Part shown: positions 1-12,929 of the stretch, in pieces
Numbering within the stretch: position 1 is the first letter of the stretch
Layout of the letters: every line of letters begins with the position of its first letter
Origin: Trichinella spiralis
Taxonomy: Eukaryota; Nematoda; Enoplea; Trichinellida; Trichinellidae
Assembly (NCBI GenBank): GCA_000181795.3
Contig: CM012955.1
Coordinates: forward strand, 1,828,861 to 1,892,860
DNA: 64,000 nucleotides
Direction: 5' to 3'
The notes under the pieces: model-generated
Databases searched by the model: none
The model's input: the letters and a program-made list of their open reading frames with translations, nothing else
What the model was told of the DNA's origin: nothing
Translations under genes and position numbers: made by a program

Positions 1-761
1 TGAAATGACACATGAATACACTTTCATCTAATATGCATTATTTCTCTCAATCAATGATACGTTTACAAACAAACAATTCTGTCAAATATCTTATTAAATA
101 ATCAATGAAAATAATTCAAAGTATCTGTAATTAATAATTGTACAATATTGTTTCCATAGATGAAGAAAAGAATTATTTAATACATTGCACTTCCCCCCAA
201 AGCTCTCCCTTTAGTTTCACATAGCTTGTATGCAAATATGTCGAAAAAATAGTATAACTACTAATCAAGAAGGCATTAGTTTTTCATAAATTGTTAATTT
301 ATTCTATTTTAACCGTTTGAAATTAATTATTTTTAAAAATACAACATTTAAAGCTCATTTGCATAAGCGAAATTTCATTATGATGTTCTGGGCGAAAATG
401 CAATCAATCTGCGACATGCTTGGTATCAATGAGATGCCCAATGAATAATTTTGATCATGAACAGCATAGAATTCAATAATATGATTGTTTTTCGAAAATA
501 TCAAACGTACAGTCGGCATACGATAAGACACGCAGGTGTTAATAAATATTGGCAGCCACAGCTTGAAAAATTCCTTTCTAATGATCGACTGAATGATATA
601 ATTCAGTGTAGAAATTAACAAATAGAAGATGTGATACACTTCTTTTGGTTTAGTTCCGATTTCCCCTATGACTCCGCCTACCTTTTCACAGCAAAATTTC
701 ATTGGTTGCTGCTTTGTCGCGCGCCTCTAAATTTTATTTGTTGTCACTCCTGTGCATTTTA

Positions 762-830
762 TTTGTCAAATATTATTTTATTATACTTGTCAAATTTTGT
801 TTCATTGTATTTGTCAAATTTTATTTCTAA
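762..830. repeat. short tandem repeat, about 24-25 nt unit
   Basis: Three copies of TTGTCAAAT followed by T-rich sequence begin near 762, 787 and 811. This is the only ordered structure I see in this intergenic stretch. Confidence 0.5.
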
Positions 831-2627
831 TCTTTTGACTGTTTTATAATTGTGTTGTTCTCAGATTGAGAAAAGTAAGAGAATGAAATTACGATGAAAA
901 AATAAAAAAACAATACAGTTACAATGCAATGCAGTATAAATAAAATACAACCCACCACTTGAATGGTCGCATTAACCTTTATCTTACTGAATTTTTATGC
1001 GTTAAGTTTATATTGTATTCAAGGTTTTTCTTATTATTTAATAATCACTAGAACTGATTTCCCAAAGGGAACTTCTCAATCCTACCAACTCAATTCCCAG
1101 CGAACTCTGCATGTTCTAATAGATGATAAGTGTTTGAACAAGCGGTACCATTGGCTTCTCCCATTATTTCACTCGCTTGAAATCAAAACATTAATAAAAG
1201 TAATTACAAGTAATATTAAATGTAATTTGCATTATTATTATTTGAAAGTAAATTAGAAAGAATGGCTATTTTCAAGCATCTGTCACTTAATCAATTCTCT
1301 ACGGATCATGGAAGAAGATTAAAATGTTTGCTTTGTTAAAAATAATCGTTTCCATTTTTACAGACGATAAAAAATCAAAAAATCTTCATTTGAGCGCAAA
1401 GACTGTTTTAGGAAGCGTAAACATTATGTGCAATTGTCAGAGTTACTCTTTTATTTGAATTCTTTTAATTTAGAACGTATAATAAGATGAAGCGATATAA
1501 TTTTTGAGAACCTGTCATTTAAAAAATGGCTACAAAATGCAATTTTTCAAACCTCTTAATTTCAGACTTTTTATTTTCGTAATAAAAAAAATGCAAACTT
1601 GCCACATAAGCAGTTTATGAAATTGTTTACTGCATTCACTTTTGCATACCTTATACTTGCATGCATATTTTCCTTTTTGCGTTATTTTCAATTCATTAAA
1701 ACTACTGTTCTAAAAATTCTATGTATAATAACTGCATTATGGAATTATTTTAAATGAAGAAGCAAGCAATTTTACAAATCAATACAAATGCATGAAAATG
1801 CTTATTATTATGTGAAAATGAGATAATAATACTTGCAAGCATCATTCAGCAGATATACTATTATATCAATTTACATATTTATTTATTGAATTAATAACAA
1901 TAATAGAATATAAAGCCAAAAGTACATGATGGCCTACTCTAATCAACCTATCTATAATAAAGTACTTTGCATTTTTTTCCACAGGGAATGGTTTCTCAAA
2001 AGTAAAAGGCAAAGAAATAAATAAAAGCAATTAATAAAATAACATAAATGATGTTTTCATCAGAATACAACGTATTCCATTACTATATAAGGAATTCTGA
2101 ACGGTAATCTATACATTTCATGCGCAAGTCTATAAAAATACAACTATGAACAAATGCTGAAACACGCACCGCCGATGATAATTTACAATGATAACTCTGC
2201 TGAATAAAAAAATAAATGAAGAACGTTATTTTAATAATTTTTTAAGATCAGTTAGTTCAGCTGGCAAGTAATTTCTCAAAGTGATGCGTGCATGTATGTA
2301 ATAAAATTCAATGATTCGCAACACTTTCATGAAACGATGCGTTCATTTCATTTAGGATGTTTTCATTTAGAAAGAACATTTAGTGCTTGCTATTGTGATT
2401 GGCTGAAATTTCAACCTGAAACGTACGAATCAATAAAACTTTGAATTACAGAAATAAAATTAATATGCAGTGATATTGATGAATATGACATGCCAGTGAA
2501 AAATGCGTACAACGTTGCCAACATTGGAAGCCCTGACTTTATCTTTATGAGTAGAGAAAATTAGTCATTATTATTCGTACGTTCTTCTATACATTTTAAA
2601 ATACATTAATAGACACTAAAGTAGTAA

Positions 2628-2651
2628 TTAATTAATTAATTAATTAATTAA
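2628..2651. repeat. (TTAA)n microsatellite
   Basis: About six uninterrupted TTAA units in AT-rich intergenic DNA. Confidence 0.8.
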
Positions 2652-3383
2652 ATGAACATCCAATAATTAAATACTTAGACAATAATTTATCGTTTTCACA
2701 GACTTTTCCAACTAAAAGCACATTTCAATTGCTTTACTTTTATAAACTGTCCTGTTATTTTACTGAGACCATTTTAATCCACTCATTTTCCGTAAAACTT
2801 TATTCATTAATCAGTAATGAAAAGTCAGTCTCTTTCATTTATGATTGTTAACATTTTAAAAGAAATTTTAACTGAAATAAAAAGTTTTCAACGTATCACA
2901 CATGCTAATCTGGGATCGCAATTACACTATGCCAGTAGTTAGTTAAGCTGTCCGTAAATGGAAAATTGTATTTCTTTAAATTTTATTCATAAAATTTCAA
3001 TTAATTTCTAATATAAAAAGCACACTCATAAATGATGTCGGTGTTATCTGTTATAATATTGCTGTAAAACTTTCAGGCATTCATGCTATACATCGTATAA
3101 ATACAGCGTTGAAAATTATCACAGTTTAAGCATAGTATTATAAGTATAGCATCAAAATATTCATCTAGTTATGTATTTTTAATAAATTGGAATTCAGTTT
3201 CACCAGGAAATTTTAAAAAATACTATATGCAATAATATTTTATTTATATTACTATTTCGTTAATCATATTGTAGAGTTTCTAATGCAACATGTTTGTTTC
3301 TTTCTCTCATTTTCAGCAGCATAAATTATTTAACTGAAGTGCTTTGAAAACGATATTCATCATGAAAATTTAGATATGCAGCA

Positions 3384-3798
3384 ATGGCAAGAAACAGTTC
3401 AGTGGAAATTTTGAATTTTTCAGAAAACGCGACAGAAGTGCGTCCAGAATCTGAACACTATTCCCTTGGATTTCATGATTACATTATTTTGGTGTATGGC
3501 TTAATCGCTCTGATTCCAAATTCTTGCTTACTGTACGTTATCATCAAAAACAAACTACAAAAAAGGGTTTCATATTTATACGTCGCAGGTAAAGCTATTT
3601 ATATTATTAATAAATTTTCATCAATACTTAATACGGACAACTGTGCTTTGGATTTTTCTCCTGGATATTAAAAATGGCAGATAATAAATTTATATAAGTA
3701 ATAAGAATAAAATATACTTGTTGTTTTTTGAAACAATAATGTTTCAAAAAATTACAAAGAGTAATTTACTTAGCAAAGTTTATTTTTAAAGGAGGCAT

Positions 3799-3838
<40 letters not shown>

Positions 3839-5710
3839 GAGTTTTCCATCTATGTCATATTATTGGTACCCTGTGTTATGAGTGGTTTATTAATTTTCAA
3901 AATCTTGCAATATTATTTCATAGCTTTATAACCAAATTTCGCTTCGCACATTTTTTATCAATTGATTATCATCAACGATTGATTGATTATTTTCATATCT
4001 GTTTATATCCTTTTAATGTGACATACTGAAAGTATTTTCACAAATTAATTTTACTAATTGACTAAAAATTTGAATGAAATTATTGTGAATAAAAAAAACA
4101 AACAAAACAGCATTTTATTTAATTGTCGATTAATGATTAATCAGCTAATGGTAATGAAATGAGTTATGGAAGTTTGGTACTAGTGTACATGTGAAGTAGA
4201 AAAGATTTCAATGACAAATCAATGACAACATTTAAAAAATGAAATTTTATGCGTCCTTTTTGATTTCATCTTTTAAAATGAACTTAAAAAATTTGCTACC
4301 GTTTCCAAAGTTTATAAACTTTAGCAGTTGTTTCAATGTTCATTCGTAAACAGCAATGAAAGCAGTTTTCATTTTCACTGAATGAATATTAAAAAATATT
4401 GAATATCACAAATATGTTAAGAATTTTTTTAAATACTTATTTCCAAAAATTCAATAATTATTTTAATGTAATCTCGCACGATTATTTTTTATTGGTATTT
4501 TTTCAAATAAACTAAAGCTATTCACGCAACAGTGTGGCAACAACCGGAAGTTTCGTGCAAAAATTGATTCAATTAGAATAAGTTTTGCTTTCAAACGAAC
4601 AATAAAGTATGACTTATTCAATTGAAATTACTGATTAATTGAGATTTTTAAAGAATAAATACATATTCTTGTAAATGTTCTATGTTTAAATTTGATATCG
4701 AACACTGAATAATGCTTGATTAACATTTCAGAAATGATAAATTAAAGTAGTGTGCAGAAAAATGTTCTTCGCTTCGACGTACAACCATATTAATAATGAT
4801 GCATTAAAAAATAACATATACATGCGAACAAATTTGCCAGTACAAAATTATTTATAAACAAATATTATTAATATGATGTTAATTATAAACACAATGCATT
4901 TCTTTCTTTAAATACTACAAATAATGTATGCATATTTTAGCCTATGCCATGTCAAACATATTAACTGGATTTGCGTTCATCTGCTCAGCCATTAGAAGAT
5001 TTGTAATATCTACTGCACCACTGTATGAATTGCATCCTTTGCAGTGCATGTCGCAAGCATTTTACGTATCAATTTATCAAGGATGTGACATTCTGGGGGT
5101 AGCTATTCCAGCATTGATTTCGTTCGATCGTTTTGTCGCCGTTACATCTCACCGCATCTATAGCAGGATGAATTTGAAAACAGCGTGGGGTCTAATTGGA
5201 TTAGTTGGAGTTATCATAGCCATTGATGTGGTCGGATGTTGGGTCAGCGCCGCCCTAATACCGGAAGATGTGCTAATTGTGGCCACGTGTGTTGACGTCA
5301 CATACGTGATGGAAACATTCAGCTATGCTCACAGAATATTGCTAACCATCCTCAGCTACGCCTCTTTAGGATTTTACGTCGGCGCACTGTTGGCCATTTT
5401 ATGTCGACCAAGTACAGGGAATTCTGTACGCGCGGCGCAGCTTAAACGTGAAGCTGTCATCACAAAACGTCTCAGCTATTTAATAATTTTAACATTTTTT
5501 GTTCAAACGATGCCACTGACTATAGATTTTATCGAACTGAGCGACGATGTTGCCAATGTTGTTGTCATAGTGACATTTTTAGCGGATTATTTGAACATGG
5601 CAACGTTCGTACTCATTTTCAGTGCTATCAATCCGGAATTACGCAAAGGCTTCCTACAACTTTGCTGCAAAAAAAGCGCTGCCGTTGCTTCTGAAACAAC
5701 ACGACGATAA
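3384..5710 (+). CDS. 7TM G-protein-coupled receptor, nematode chemoreceptor (srsx-like)
   Basis: Two exons, 3384-3588 and 4941-5710, split by a 1352-nt intron (donor GTAAAG, acceptor TTTTAG, phase 1), give 324 residues. The short N-terminus carries two N-glycosylation sequons (NSS, NAT). TM1 is YIILVYGLIALIPNSCLLYV and TM2 spans the splice junction. The end of TM3 reads FDRFVAV in place of DRY, as is common in nematode srsx-type receptors. TM7 ends in a NPELRKGF element, followed by a short Cys-containing cytoplasmic tail. Size and layout fit a complete rhodopsin-like or Srsx chemoreceptor at the plasma membrane of a sensory cell. The ligand cannot be inferred. A neuropeptide receptor is the alternative. 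The start was chosen because it is the first ATG after an acceptor-like site at 3317 and it precedes a clean TM1. Confidence 0.85.
3801..3837. repeat. (AAT)n microsatellite in the receptor intron
   Basis: Twelve or so AAT units, uninterrupted, within the intron of the 7TM receptor gene. Confidence 0.9.
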
Positions 5711-5799
5711 ATTTCAATTTAAATACGGAATTACTATTCACACATTTCAATTTTTTTCCAACATTATTTTGAAGAAACATATTAAAAAAGGCACACTCT

Positions 5800-5805
5800 A
5801 ATAAA
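5800..5805 (+). promoter_or_regulatory. poly(A) signal of the 7TM receptor gene
   Basis: AATAAA lies 90 nt after the receptor stop codon, a normal distance for a nematode 3' UTR. Confidence 0.6.
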
Positions 5806-7406
5806 TGAATTGAACTTGGTTACAATAACATGAACCAGGAAAAAAAACAACATACTCATATTAAATACTTGAACAATAAATATGTTTGTTTGTTGGAATG
5901 TTGTTTATAAATATTTTACAAGCATGAAATATTTAATATAAAGAAAATAACAAAGGAAGCACTTCAAAAACAAAAACAAACAAACAAACCATAACACATC
6001 ATCCTCCTCCAATGAATAAAATAATAAGCTAGGAGATTGATGCAAATTTCGCATTAAAGCATAGCCGCTTCAAAAATTTGCTCAATTTTGTTGAAATTTT
6101 AAAATGTTATTCACTGCTCAATCACCGGTGGATCTGTTAGCTGCTTTACCATTTTTCAAATTCTTTCTTTTTTTTTGAAAATACTACAGCGCACACAATA
6201 ATAAAAATGCACAAAGAATATTTTAAAGATGAATATTTTGTAAGCATTTCGATACCTCAATTCAGCAATAGCGCGCAAAAACAAATACTTCTTCAGTATT
6301 CCATATGCCAAGAAAGTTTATCAAAATTACTCAATTATGAAAACATCAAACGTATTTTTTGAAAAATAAAACCAACATTAACATCGCATAATTAAATTTG
6401 CCGTCAATTTTCATTCGCTTAACGACTAAACTTCAACTCTCTGATAACTGGGAAATTTTTTTAACAATAAATAATAATTGTTCACAACATTTTAATTTGC
6501 TTAACTGAAGCGCATATATTTATTTGTACGCTTTGATCATAAACAGCTGTTTATTTTGACAATTTCAATTTTGCTTTATGTTCTCTTTTGAAACAAAATT
6601 ACATTTTTATTTAACATGCTCAAAAAAGGTTCCTTGTAAAAGTGTTGAAATAATATAAATGTTGAGCAACTGAAAAATTATGTAAATGTTATTGACGGTT
6701 AAATTACTGGAATTACTCTGAACATCACGGCACAATTACAAATCTTAGTCAAACAGTTTTAACGTTACTCATTTGCAAAAAGTTTAATTGTTTTCCTAAT
6801 TAATTAATTATAACAACATGAAAACGATTATTTTATTGACAGCTTTGCAAATGAAATGAAATTTTGCAAATCTTTTAAAAGAAGCAACGTATAATTAATT
6901 GATCAGTACAAAATATGAAGTAAATTAGTCTAAGCAATTATGGCAATTTGTGATATAAAAAATATTCCAATGCAAATTTACATATCATTGTTCAATGATG
7001 TATAAATATGGAGATGAATAATTTGATGAAATAGTTATCAAGTACGTGTGTGTGGAAGGTAAAACTGATTTCATTGAACAAATGCTAATGACAATTGAAT
7101 AAGAACATTTTGCATACTATCTGTGTTTGTGCAGATAAATTTGTAAAAAAAAGAATTCAGTCCTTACTTCTCTGTTTGTGAATCACGTTAAATTAACTGT
7201 TCGCATCGGTATAAATACACATTGCATTGCATAAAGTTTTACCAGTGGATGAGGCAAATTTTCATTACCATTTCACGTGTCCATCACTAGAAATGTAGAG
7301 TTGAATTATTACTAATTTCCCCAATAAGCATCTTTCGTAAATTATTTTCATTTGAAAGTCATATTATAAAGCTAATCAAGTAAAAAATGGAAAAATTTAA
7401 CATTCT
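5806..7406. other. intergenic, no gene seen
   Basis: AT-rich DNA between the receptor and the tail-to-tail neighbour on the minus strand. I found no open frame with coding character and no ordered repeat. Confidence 0.6.
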
Positions 7407-7640
7407 TCAACCAACATTCTTAGTACAGTTCAATTGGACGTTCAATATTATTACCGTGTGGGCACTGGTCTTTTCTGTAAAAAGAATTTCTGCACCGCCT
7501 ATACAATCTAAAAAAGCCATATTTCAAAAAAACAGCAATAAAGTTAAATAAATCTGCAAAGAAAAAACAAAACAAAACAAAACATACTAGTGACGAAGCA
7601 CAGATCGTCATCTGCATGCTTGTGGCGTTCGTATCCTGAA
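7407..7640 (-). CDS. orphan pair of exon-like segments, product unknown
   Basis: On the minus strand, 7640-7588 and 7507-7407 look like two exons. The first follows a long polypyrimidine tract ending in TTTAG. It ends at a GTATGT donor. An 80-nt intron then ends in TTTTTTAG. The phases agree, giving a C-terminal piece of about 50 residues (starting SGYERHKHADDDLCFVT, with GGAEILF further on) and a TGA stop. Both pieces are less AT-rich than their surroundings. The first would need a preceding exon ending in phase 2, and no exon of the neighbouring VAP gene ends that way. A VAP poly(A) signal also lies between. It could be the end of a separate small gene, a decayed exon pair or chance. Confidence 0.3.
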
Positions 7641-7706
7641 CTAAAAAAAAAAAAAGAAAATTCTCCCACAAAATGTAATATATGCTGCTTTGATGGAAAC
7701 GCATGC

Positions 7707-7712
7707 TTTATT
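7707..7712 (-). promoter_or_regulatory. poly(A) signal of the VAP gene
   Basis: AATAAA on the minus strand, about 430 nt after the VAP stop codon. Confidence 0.5.
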
Positions 7713-8139
7713 GAAATTTCATAGTCATAAAAATGTGGAATACGATACAGTCGAGAATTTTACAGAAGGATAAAAACAAACGGTCTCAAGACTGAAAAAC
7801 ATCTATGGAAGATAACAAAAAAAGAAAAAATATACACAATCAGTGTTTTTTGGATGTTGTTGGAAAAACATCTGTCGCTGTTAAAAATTAATAAAAACAT
7901 TCACATCAACCCCAAACAAAAAATAAGCACAAGCATCGTCTCTATTACTATAAAAAACACTGGTGGTCATTTAAGTAACTGAAATCAAAACTGCAAACAG
8001 AATCGCGTTTTTCTTCTTCCATAATGAAATGAAATTGTAATGCAAATTAAAATAAGGGACAAAGAAAAGGAATAAATTAAGGTGAACAGGAAAAAAATGT
8101 GTCCTTGTCGACGCTTTTATGTATGGCGTTTTCGTTGTC

Positions 8140-10090
8140 TCAGAGAATGCTCCGACATAAATATAGAAAGAGCATAACTGCAACCACTGCCACACCAATA
8201 ACTGCGACCATATTCATGCCATCTTCTTGCGTATTATTCGATCTAATCAAATTTTCACTTGAACTTGTTTTCAATATTTCAAGTTGCCGCTTAAGAAAAA
8301 AAAAGAAATGAAAACTATTAAAATGAGGCAAAAACACTGCTGAAATTCATCTTCTGTACTCTTAGAGCTTGATTTTCAATATGCATAGTATCTAGTTGAC
8401 TTTGCAACTTCTTCGAATGGTCAAGCAAACTACGATACTCCGCTTCAATACCGCTGCTCTGAAATACTCGCATATTCGTCGCTATTTAAAAAATGTTCAA
8501 CTCACAAACCGATGATGAATGTTGTTGATAGTCTGAAGTAAAATCCTCCACTTCTTCCTAATATAAAGTATACGAAAGCAAATACGAAATCCTTAATCTT
8601 CTCCGCCTTACTTCACTCACGGGCAACAGCACTGCTCTTAACTTCGAGTCCATGAAACCACCATCTGGTACAGACTTCCACTAAACAATGTTAAAGTAAA
8701 CGTTTCTACAGCATACGGATACATAGACGGGTGTGCAATTTTTTACGACTCACTATTGTTTCTAAATTGCACCCTGATTCCGGCATAAAAGCAGACTGAA
8801 CCATAAATTTATGACGCAATTCAGCAGGGTTGTCGTGCAACAACGGTTGCAGCATTACTAGTTTGCCAAAATAACAAATAGCTTCATTTATTTCAAAATC
8901 AAAACTCCAACTCACTTGAAATATTGATTGTTTTTTTTGATAATACTATCCCACTATTTGGACGCACATAATACTGCTTCGGTGCTGTTGTTTTAACTTT
9001 GAAACAAACAGTCTTGTCAGTAGGATTTGTAAGCTGCAACGTTGTCGTTACTACTTTTGTAAACGGGCCTAAGATATGTTTGAAATTTAAAAAAATTCAA
9101 AACCTCAAAACTGCTAATCATTAAAAAATATTTTATTGTTCACTTGATATTGAAATGAACTTTAATAAATTTTCTCAAAATAAAATTCGCTATACAGATG
9201 GCCAAATCAGGCGAAGGCAAACATAGCAAAGCATAACAATCGACAGAGTTAATTAACAAATCAATAGTAGAGCACTGATTAGCATGCATACCAAAATGAA
9301 TCACCTTCACTAATCTCACTCAAAACTGTGGCCGAATAAATTATACAAACAAGGATTCAAAACAGAATTATTATTCTGATTTTGAAAATAAAAATAATTC
9401 TGACCATTTTGATAGAATAAATAAAATGTGCGTAACGAGTTTTTGAAAAATCCATTAAATTTTTCCACTGCTTTGGATCTCCAGTTTTACAGCTCCAAAA
9501 ATATGAACAATTTAATACTAATGTGTAGGAGCAAACCTAATCAAATTTTCACCAAGACTGTAAATATATTTTCAACTTCTTAAAAATATTTATGATATCC
9601 CAATTACTTCATGCAAAGTAAACTTTTTTTAATGAAATGTTCTCTCTGACTCTCTCAATATAACGTATGCGAAATTATTTCAGCTAATCTAACAACTAAA
9701 ATCGAACCTTCGTTAAACTAATTTTAAAAGTTGATAAATCAAGCATATATCACAAGTCATATAAATGAATAAAAATTAAAATCAAATTATTTTTCATCAA
9801 ATGAGAACTCAAATGAACAAGACTTCATTGTTATTATTCAACATGACAGTATTAAATCATTTTCTTACTTTTAATATGCCAATAATAAATTATTACTGAT
9901 CAATCTGCAAAGTAAAACAAAATATAAAAAACAAGTAGATTATTAATTAATAAAAAATAAGCGTGCTTAAATTGATTGATAAATAATTTAAACAGCACGA
10001 TTATTGAACTTATTAATCTCAGTGAAAAATACCTTTAAATACAAGTTCCTTTTCGGGATAGAGTTGCAACACTTGAATGGGTTTTGACAT
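8140..10090 (-). CDS. vpr-1: VAMP-associated protein (VAP), ER tail-anchored MSP-domain protein
   Basis: Seven exons (10090-10033, 9068-8916, 8857-8754, 8680-8621, 8557-8510, 8458-8360, 8289-8140) join in phase to 223 residues. Residues about 6-125 are the MSP domain, starting [16 protein letters not shown]. The family signature [17 protein letters not shown] is present, including the conserved TTAP proline equivalent to human VAPB P56. The FFAT-contact segment HKFMVQS is intact. A coiled coil (about 140-180) and a C-terminal membrane anchor ([18 protein letters not shown]) follow. VAP sits in the ER membrane and recruits FFAT-motif lipid-transfer proteins at contact sites. Its secreted MSP domain also signals in C. 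elegans. All introns but the first are about 50-70 nt. The 5' UTR would be only 12 nt if the TTTTAG at 10103 is an acceptor, as in spliced-leader genes. Confidence 0.97.
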
Positions 10091-10103
10091 GGCGGAAGAC
10101 AGC

Positions 10104-11082
10104 TAAAAGTGTAAATGCTATCAATAAATGTGAAAATCGATAATTGACCATGTAGCAGTAACAAAACTTTATTGTAAATGTAACCAAAGAAAGTTGCATA
10201 TTCTGTTAAAGTAAATGTCTAGTGCATTGTTATGAGTGTGATGCATTGTAACAAAAAAATAATAGAAATGTTTCAAAACCGTTCAGTAAACACAAAAGTA
10301 CGACGGTTACACATTCGTCAAGAGAAAACAAAAAATGAATCATAGAACTACGATAACAAAATTGGAATTTTACTAAACTATAGAATAACGAACTTCCGCC
10401 AGCACATTTATTTAACAAGGAAATGATCATGATGACACTAATACAGTATAAAAGCAAAATGAATTGCAAGCGTAAAGAAAAGCGATTTTTTTCTGGGTTG
10501 CATTTAAATATACTATCAGAAGGTATAAAAATTAATGAGCGCATTTAAAGACAGAAAAATGAATGCTTGGTTTTGCATCAATTTTCGAGCATAATTATAA
10601 ATAAAACTAGTCAATATCATTTTTATTTTACATATAGCACATATCATAAGAATACTCTCTGCAGGGATGAAAAAATAATTTTATTTTCACAAATTATTCC
10701 AAAAATATTGTATAAGCTTATTTAAGTAAGAACTTACTTCTCACATTGAAACTACATTAATCACTAATATCACTTGAATAAATAAAGCGCTACTTACTGT
10801 AGTGAACCATTTTCAAAGTGAATGAATGAAAACAAAAGAATAATTCAAATTATATTTATTTAAATAGTTATATGAAATTGATTGTGCATATATTTTTAAT
10901 GAATTTTTAAAAATTTCCACTAATTTCAGTTTGAAAAAATTATTATAGGTCAGCATTGCATTTGTACTTTAATATCATTAAAATACAAAAACCGCTTACT
11001 ATTATTTCTTAGATTTATACATTTGATCATCGCTTGTAACATTTTTATCCAGTTTCAGTTGAATTTTTTCTGTATCTCTGTC
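10104..11082. other. divergent intergenic region between VAP and the sigma-1-like gene
   Basis: About 1 kb of AT-rich DNA between two divergently transcribed genes, so it must hold both promoters. I see no recognisable operator or repeat. Acceptor-like sites end at 10103 (minus) and 11058 (plus). Confidence 0.5.
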
Positions 11083-12504
11083 ATGGCCTTCCGACTGAAG
11101 TCCTATATTCAATTTGCTTTGATTATCTCTGTTATTCTATCTTCTCTCCATTACTACTTGAAAGTGAAAGAGTATCGTTTCTCACCTAGATTTATTCGAT
11201 CAATGGGTGAAAAATATGCTGGTAAGGAAAAACATTTATAACAGCGTTAAGATTGTTTGAATATTATTTATAAATTTTACCTAACTTAACTGACTAGTTG
11301 AATGTTTATTAAAGGGTATTTTTCTATACTATCATTTCTATATGACGTAGTCGATGACTCTGCGATGAATTTAATTGCTTGCGGCTTTGAAATGTGTTTG
11401 TGCATTTGTTGCTTTTGGTTTTTTACGAAGTTTGATGCAATTTATTAAAACTTAGGCACTTATTTTCAGTTTGTAAATTTGTTCAATATGCAAAGTATAT
11501 GAGCGATTCAAAATAAATTATTTTCTAGTATTTATTTTGTTACACTTTGGAAATTGTGCGATAAGAAAGTGTTCATTATGTTTTTCAGTCATCGATCATT
11601 CATATAAAATTAGAAAAATTGTTTCTGCATGTTTATAGAAAGTCATTTATAGGGCGTTCTCCTTCTGTGTACGTCAAAAGTATTATGACAGATTTAAGCG
11701 CTTCTACAGCAGGTCCGATAATTCCAGCTGAGTCATTGGGTGTTTTGGATATGCTGAAAGGGAGAACAGCAGTAAATCGACAGAAAAAATTATCTGATGA
11801 GAAGAGTACGGTCTGGTTGAGCGTGAATTTTGGTGGAATTCAAGGAAGAATACACTTTTTTCACCTTTCCTGGAGCGAATATTTAGCTCTGGTCGGCGTT
11901 CCTATGAAATCAATCGGATCTTCCAGTATATATTTTCTCATTTATAAATTGGAGCGTTTTTTATAATAATTTACGTAGGTCTTCATTGGATGAACCAGTC
12001 GTGTACCGTACTCAGTGGATCCTTGCAGCGACATCGTACTGAAGAATCATTTGTACATGAACATTTTGAACCTGGGAAACATGTGCGATTTGGAGTGTTT
12101 GAAAATTACATCGTGGAAATTAGTGAAGATACTTGGCTTCTTTGCTATGGTCGAGGTAATATCTACACGTATATATTTGCTTTGTGAAAAGAAGTTTTTC
12201 TAAGTAATCAGATAGATTAAAGGAGATAGAGAGTAAGGTTGCTCGTATCGCCGTAAATTTTCATGTAAAAATTTTCACTTGCTATTCTAAGAAATTGAAT
12301 ATGGTGATTGTACACAATTAACATATTATTTTTATTTACGTGTTTTTAGGCTTAACGATGGCTTCGTTTTTGTACTGCTTCCTCGGATGGATTTCCCAAG
12401 CAGACTTCTTTTCGCCAATTTTAATGTTATCTATCGCCCTATATTCCCTGTTAGTAGATATAGCGGACTATTCTTTGCAGTTCTATCACCGATTTTTCCG
12501 ATAG
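11083..12504 (+). CDS. SIGMAR1: sigma-1 receptor / ERG2 (C8 sterol isomerase) family protein
   Basis: Four exons (11083-11221, 11653-11925, 11979-12155, 12350-12504) join in phase to 247 residues, near the family's usual 210-225. An N-terminal membrane helix (FALIISVILSSLHYYL) is followed by the cupin-like fold: a GEKYAG helix, then WLSVNFGG, FHLSWSEYLAL, HWMNQSCTVLSG, a PGK turn, WLLCYGRG, and two C-terminal membrane-associated helices. These line up block by block with human sigma-1. The acceptor at 11652 was chosen because it is the only nearby one in phase and it restores the SVYVKSIMTDL helix and the PIIP element. Acceptors at 11588 and 11528 break the frame. The positions matching human D126 and E172, both needed for ligand binding, are cysteines here. 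Expected location is the ER membrane. Whether it binds sterols or drugs is doubtful. Confidence 0.92.
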
Positions 12505-12628
12505 CTCAGCTACAGCGAATAATCATTACTAAAAAACACTTAATATAATTTATGCACTGGTAGTTTTTCTGAAATTTATTAATATTATAAAGTTCTCATC
12601 GCATTGATTTCAGGTTCACTACAATCGC

Positions 12629-12690
12629 TATTATTATTATTATTACTATCATCATCATCATCATCATTATTATTATTATTATTATTATCA
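12629..12690. repeat. (ATT)n/(ATC)n compound microsatellite
   Basis: About 60 nt of ATT and ATC triplets in the 3' UTR of the sigma-1-like gene. Confidence 0.9.
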
Positions 12691-12727
12691 TTCGTGCATA
12701 GTGATAAAATTATGTTGAACAATCTGA

Positions 12728-12733
12728 AATAAA
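12728..12733 (+). promoter_or_regulatory. poly(A) signal of the sigma-1-like gene
   Basis: AATAAA 224 nt after the stop codon, on the plus strand. Confidence 0.6.
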
Positions 12734-12923
12734 ATTCATGAATGACTTTTGAATTATTATTCTACGGTGTAATGTTTTACTTCATCAGAAAATGTCACCT
12801 TTGAAGTGGATGAAAATTCACCGGTAAACAAAAAAATACATCAATATGAGAGGTGGTAACATTAAAATATAGACATTTTTAGAAAACCTACTTTCTTAAA
12901 TAACACGAAAAAACCAATGGCAG

Positions 12924-12929
12924 TTTATT
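12924..12929 (-). promoter_or_regulatory. poly(A) signal of the MIC10 gene
   Basis: AATAAA on the minus strand, 128 nt after the MIC10 stop codon. The two convergent genes end within about 200 nt of each other. Confidence 0.6.

Larger units (their letters stand above)
1..3383. other. AT-rich intergenic region upstream of the 7TM receptor
   Basis: No gene could be supported here. The sequence is very AT-rich with short chance reading frames. A cluster of three spaced copies of a TTGTCAAAT motif lies at about 762-830 and a TTAA microsatellite at about 2628-2651. A T-rich, CAG-ending acceptor-like site at 3300-3317 precedes the receptor start and could be a trans-splice or 5'-UTR splice site. 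Confidence 0.6.

Noticed and set aside
355-702. Minus-strand 115-codon frame with a TM7-like stretch (FYLLISTLNYIIQSIIRKEFF)
   Set aside because: It resembles the end of a 7TM receptor, but I found no upstream exons with the other membrane segments and the rest of the frame has no family character. A receptor remnant is possible; not strong enough to annotate.
11589-11652. Upstream acceptor at 11588 for exon 2 of the sigma-1-like gene
   Set aside because: It has a better T-rich tract but puts the exon out of phase and meets a stop. The acceptor at 11652 keeps the frame and the family helix.
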